Shown here: positions 5,417 through 7,039 of the stretch, piece after piece
Layout of the letters: the number at the start of each line of letters is the position of its first letter
How positions within the stretch are numbered: position 1 is the first letter of the stretch
Source of the DNA: Thermoplasmata archaeon
GTDB taxonomy: Archaea > Thermoplasmatota > Thermoplasmata > Thermoplasmatales > Thermoplasmataceae
Assembly: GCA_021850505.1 (NCBI GenBank)
Contig: JAJZLW010000117.1
Span: 1-7,039, forward strand
Direction: 5' to 3'
Length of the DNA stretch: 7,039 nucleotides
Translations under genes and position numbers: made by a program
Notes under the pieces: model-generated
Told to the model about the DNA's origin: nothing
The model's input: the letters and a program-made list of their open reading frames with translations, nothing else
The model's database searches: none

Positions 5417-5965
5417 ATGAATCCTGACTTGACCTTTATCCTCGTGCTAATAGTCTGGTTTTTCCTGTATGGTTTGGCATTATTTGAGGTCCTGTCTGGA
5501 ATAGTAAAGAATAGACGGGGCGAGGCATACAACGAGAAAAGACTCACCGTTAGATCATTCGTCTTCCTCCTGATAGGTGCAATAGTGGTGCTGGTTTACT
5601 TATTCTTCTCATTTTTACATGTCAACCACTTTTATTCAACAGAATTACTTCTAGGGATTATCCTCCTCCAGTTGCTTTTCTTGATGATATTGAGAGCAAT
5701 ACAGAGGAAAGGAAATAAAAATGTCCAAAGTATAGTATATCCAGTTGATGTAAGCGAGCAGGTACAGGAAAAGCAGGTAAGGATCATTTTTTTCTCGCTT
5801 TTAATTACAACGGCTTTCTGGTCGCTGCTAAGATTTTTCAACATTGTTCAGGGAAGTTATTTCACATCTCTAATCATCACACCTATCCTGACCGGCATGA
5901 CAGTTATTACGTTTATTTTCTGGCTTGTATTTCTGGTTGCTGTCAAGCCCTGGCGTAACCACTGA
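5417..5965 (+). CDS. Five-helix integral membrane protein, unknown family
   Basis: A 182-residue protein with about five membrane helices: 5-28 (LTFILVLIVWFFLYGLALFE), 46-67 (SFVFLLIGAIVVLVYLFFSF), 75-95 (TELLLGIILLQLLFLMIL), 121-141 (VRIIFFSLLITTAFWSLL) and 150-176 (SLIITPILTGMTVITFIFWL). Basic loops after helix 1 (KNRRGEAYNEKR) and after helix 3 (RAIQRKGNKN), and a basic C-terminus (KPWRNH), suggest a cytoplasmic C-terminus by the positive-inside rule. No catalytic or transport motif and no cysteine pairs are visible. I do not recognise the family. Start chosen at the first ATG, which follows a TATA-like element; the stop is a single TGA. It is flanked by gaps of 278 and 156 bases and appears to be transcribed alone. 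Confidence 0.72.
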   Translation: MNPDLTFILVLIVWFFLYGLALFEVLSGIVKNRRGEAYNEKRLTVRSFVFLLIGAIVVLVYLFFSFLHVNHFYSTELLLGIILLQLLFLMILRAIQRKGNKNVQSIVYPVDVSEQVQEKQVRIIFFSLLITTAFWSLLRFFNIVQGSYFTSLIITPILTGMTVITFIFWLVFLVAVKPWRNH

Positions 5966-6014
5966 TTTATCTCAGCATTGTGACTATAGAGACATATTTC
6001 ACAACAAAAATACT

Positions 6015-6036
6015 ACCTGCTATTGTAACAGCAGGT
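6015..6036. repeat. Short hairpin-forming inverted repeat between genes
   Basis: ACCTGCT (6015-6021) and AGCAGGT (6030-6036) are exact reverse complements around an 8-base spacer, giving a 7-bp stem. A second small dyad, ATCAT/ATGAT (6041-6054), follows within five bases. They lie between the membrane gene and the DCC gene, upstream of the latter's TATA-like box. Either a transcript-end hairpin or a regulator site is possible; no T run follows the stem. Confidence 0.45.
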
Positions 6037-6082
6037 TCAGATCATTACAATGATAACCAAATGACATCTGACACAGCATCTA

Positions 6083-6092
6083 AAAGTATAAC
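6083..6092 (+). promoter_or_regulatory. TATA-like box for the DCC / histidine phosphatase pair
   Basis: AAAGTATAACT lies here, centred about 33-34 bases before the ATG at 6122, predicting a leader of a few bases. It is the only plausible promoter for the two following genes, which are separated by 29 bases. Confidence 0.45.
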
Positions 6093-6121
6093 TTTATTCC
6101 ACTAGTTTTGATTATGTAGAT

Positions 6122-6511
6122 ATGAACGAGATCAAGGTATTTTATGATGGTCATTGCCCTGTCTGTGTCAGGTCAATGAATCTGATTAGAACTACCGATA
6201 AAATTGGTCTTGTTAATTTTACATCCTTTCGTGATCTTGAGAAGGCAGATCTTCCAGTTCAGGAGGATATTCTTGAAAGAAGCATCGTCGTAGAGACCAA
6301 AGATGGTAAAACGTTTACTGGAATGCATGCAGTCCTTAAAATATTGCTTCGGATACCAGAATTATTCATCCTCGCTGCGTTCGTATATTTTCTGAATGCC
6401 ATCGGGATAGGAGAAATTACCTATTCAAAAATATCCGCTTCCAGGTATTCTATCCTTTCAGGCAGCTGCACTGGCAACTGTAAAGTTCCGGAATTCATAA
6501 GCAAACAATAA
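6122..6511 (+). CDS. DCC family (DUF393) thiol-disulfide oxidoreductase-like protein
   Basis: A 129-residue protein of the DCC/DUF393 family, named for the motif D-x-x-C-x-x-C near the N-terminus. Here it is FYDGHCPVC, with D9, C12 and C15 at the end of the first strand, as in thioredoxin-like folds. A conserved aromatic/arginine region (VNFTSFRD), SIVVETKDGKTFTGMHAVLKIL and a hydrophobic stretch (79-95) follow; the last is short and probably part of the fold, although weak membrane association is possible. The length fits the family (about 110-140). Near the C-terminus a second cysteine pair, C116 and C120 (SCTGNC), could take part in the redox cycle. The physiological partner of DCC proteins is poorly known, so the oxidoreductase role is inferred from the motif. 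It probably shares a transcript with the histidine phosphatase 29 bases downstream. Confidence 0.85.
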   Translation: MNEIKVFYDGHCPVCVRSMNLIRTTDKIGLVNFTSFRDLEKADLPVQEDILERSIVVETKDGKTFTGMHAVLKILLRIPELFILAAFVYFLNAIGIGEITYSKISASRYSILSGSCTGNCKVPEFISKQ

Positions 6512-6540
6512 TAATCCGTTTTCATTGTGGTTTTCCTTGT

Positions 6541-7039
6541 TTGAACGACAGGCGAATCTATCTGGTAAGGCATGGTGAAACAGCCTGGAACTCGCGCAAA
6601 ATATGGCAGGGCCAGATCGGCGAGGGTTTGAATGATCTCGGCATTAAACAGGCTGAATCAGCCGCGTCGAAATTACTTGGCAGACCGATATCTAAGATAT
6701 ATTCAAGCGATCTGAAGAGGACACTTGACACTGCGAGAATAATTTCTGAAAAAACAGGCATCAGTATTCAAGAGGATCCCGAATTCAGGGAACGGTCTCT
6801 CGGTTTACTGTCTGGAATGGAGGAAAGTGAAATACTTACGAGATATCCAAATATAATTCTGGAAGACGGTTTCCTTGGGAGCAACGACGTTGGGAATGCC
6901 GAACCGTGGAAAGATTTCTGCAACAGGGTCATTTCAAGATTCCACAGGGTATCCATTGAATCGGAGAACGATATATGTATAGTTACGCACGGTGGAGTGA
7001 TTTACGCAATATTCAGATATATTGACGATAATTTTCACA
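6541..7039 (+). CDS. Histidine phosphatase superfamily protein (phosphoglycerate mutase-like), 3' end outside window
   Basis: The first 166 codons of a histidine phosphatase. The signature LVRHGETAWN contains the phospho-accepting His11 next to R10. IYSSDLKRTLDTA supplies the second arginine (R60), FRERSLGLLSG the acidic residue E84, and IVTHGGV the second catalytic His150, so all core residues are present. The gene runs off the right edge after DDNFH. No ATG exists in this frame between the in-frame stop at 6481-6483 and the RHG motif; the best start is TTG at 6541, which gives the usual ten or so residues before the catalytic histidine. That makes a 29-base gap to the DCC gene and suggests co-transcription. 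Substrate is undetermined: the superfamily includes cofactor-dependent phosphoglycerate mutases, alpha-ribazole phosphatases and broad sugar-phosphate phosphatases. The QG and LNDLG spacing resembles the smaller CobC/GpmB-like group. Confidence 0.88.
   Translation, partial: MNDRRIYLVRHGETAWNSRKIWQGQIGEGLNDLGIKQAESAASKLLGRPISKIYSSDLKRTLDTARIISEKTGISIQEDPEFRERSLGLLSGMEESEILTRYPNIILEDGFLGSNDVGNAEPWKDFCNRVISRFHRVSIESENDICIVTHGGVIYAIFRYIDDNFH

Noticed and set aside
5400..5417. Five-codon upstream frame ending TAATG over the start of the five-helix gene
   Set aside because: The predicted transcript starts at about 5405, after its ATG, so it would probably not be transcribed; most likely chance.
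5215..5547. 110-codon open frame on the - strand across the gap and the start of the five-helix gene
   Set aside because: No recognisable motif, no good promoter, and it overlaps the convincing + strand membrane gene.
1..7039. Search by eye for CRISPR arrays, tRNA/rRNA genes, insertion sequences, toxin-antitoxin or defence modules
   Set aside because: No regularly spaced repeats, cloverleaf-like tRNA sequence, transposase motif or paired small toxin/antitoxin frames were seen.

Overview
The window looks like a piece of an archaeal chromosome, most likely from the Thermoplasmatales (Thermoplasma/Ferroplasma/Cuniculiplasma relatives). The reasons are an archaeal family B DNA polymerase C-terminus, an Orc1/Cdc6-type AAA+ ATPase, a two-domain radical SAM protein of a kind I associate with Thermoplasma, and a promoter layout in which a TATA-like box lies about 26-33 bases upstream of several start codons, implying leaderless or nearly leaderless mRNAs. 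The assignment rests on recalled protein families and promoter style, not on a search.

Layout. Positions 1-473 (+) hold the 3' end of a family B DNA polymerase gene. It converges with, and overlaps by 65 bases, an Orc1/Cdc6-like gene (409-1527, -). That gene sits 9 bases behind a B12-binding/radical SAM gene (1537-3216, -), so the two are probably one transcription unit read from a TATA box near 3248. Next comes a small four-helix membrane protein (3371-3745, -), divergent from a Nei/Fpg-family DNA glycosylase (best start 3844, end 4560, +). Further right on the + strand are a membrane-anchored DUF4382-like surface protein with seven N-glycosylation sequons (4617-5138), a five-helix membrane protein of unknown family (5417-5965), a DCC/DUF393 thiol-disulfide protein (6122-6511) and the first 166 codons of a histidine phosphatase that appears to start at TTG (6541 to the window end).

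The left 3.2 kb is replication-related core sequence with moderate G+C. From about 3,280 to 6,500 the DNA looks more A+T-rich, genes are short and mostly have their own promoters, and the content is accessory: membrane and surface proteins, a repair glycosylase resembling bacterial enzymes, and a thiol oxidoreductase. I see no tRNA, rRNA, CRISPR array, transposase or integrase. No gene-free gap exceeds 300 bases; the longest is 5139-5416, which holds a TATA-like element, an 8-bp inverted repeat and the promoter of the next gene.

The most interesting point is the glycosylase. Its Nei-type N-terminal motif reads M-E-G-P-P with no proline after the methionine. Because Glu at position 2 should prevent Met removal, the alpha-amine that normally belongs to catalytic Pro1 would belong to Met1. 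I do not see a clear new multi-gene defence or mobile system here.
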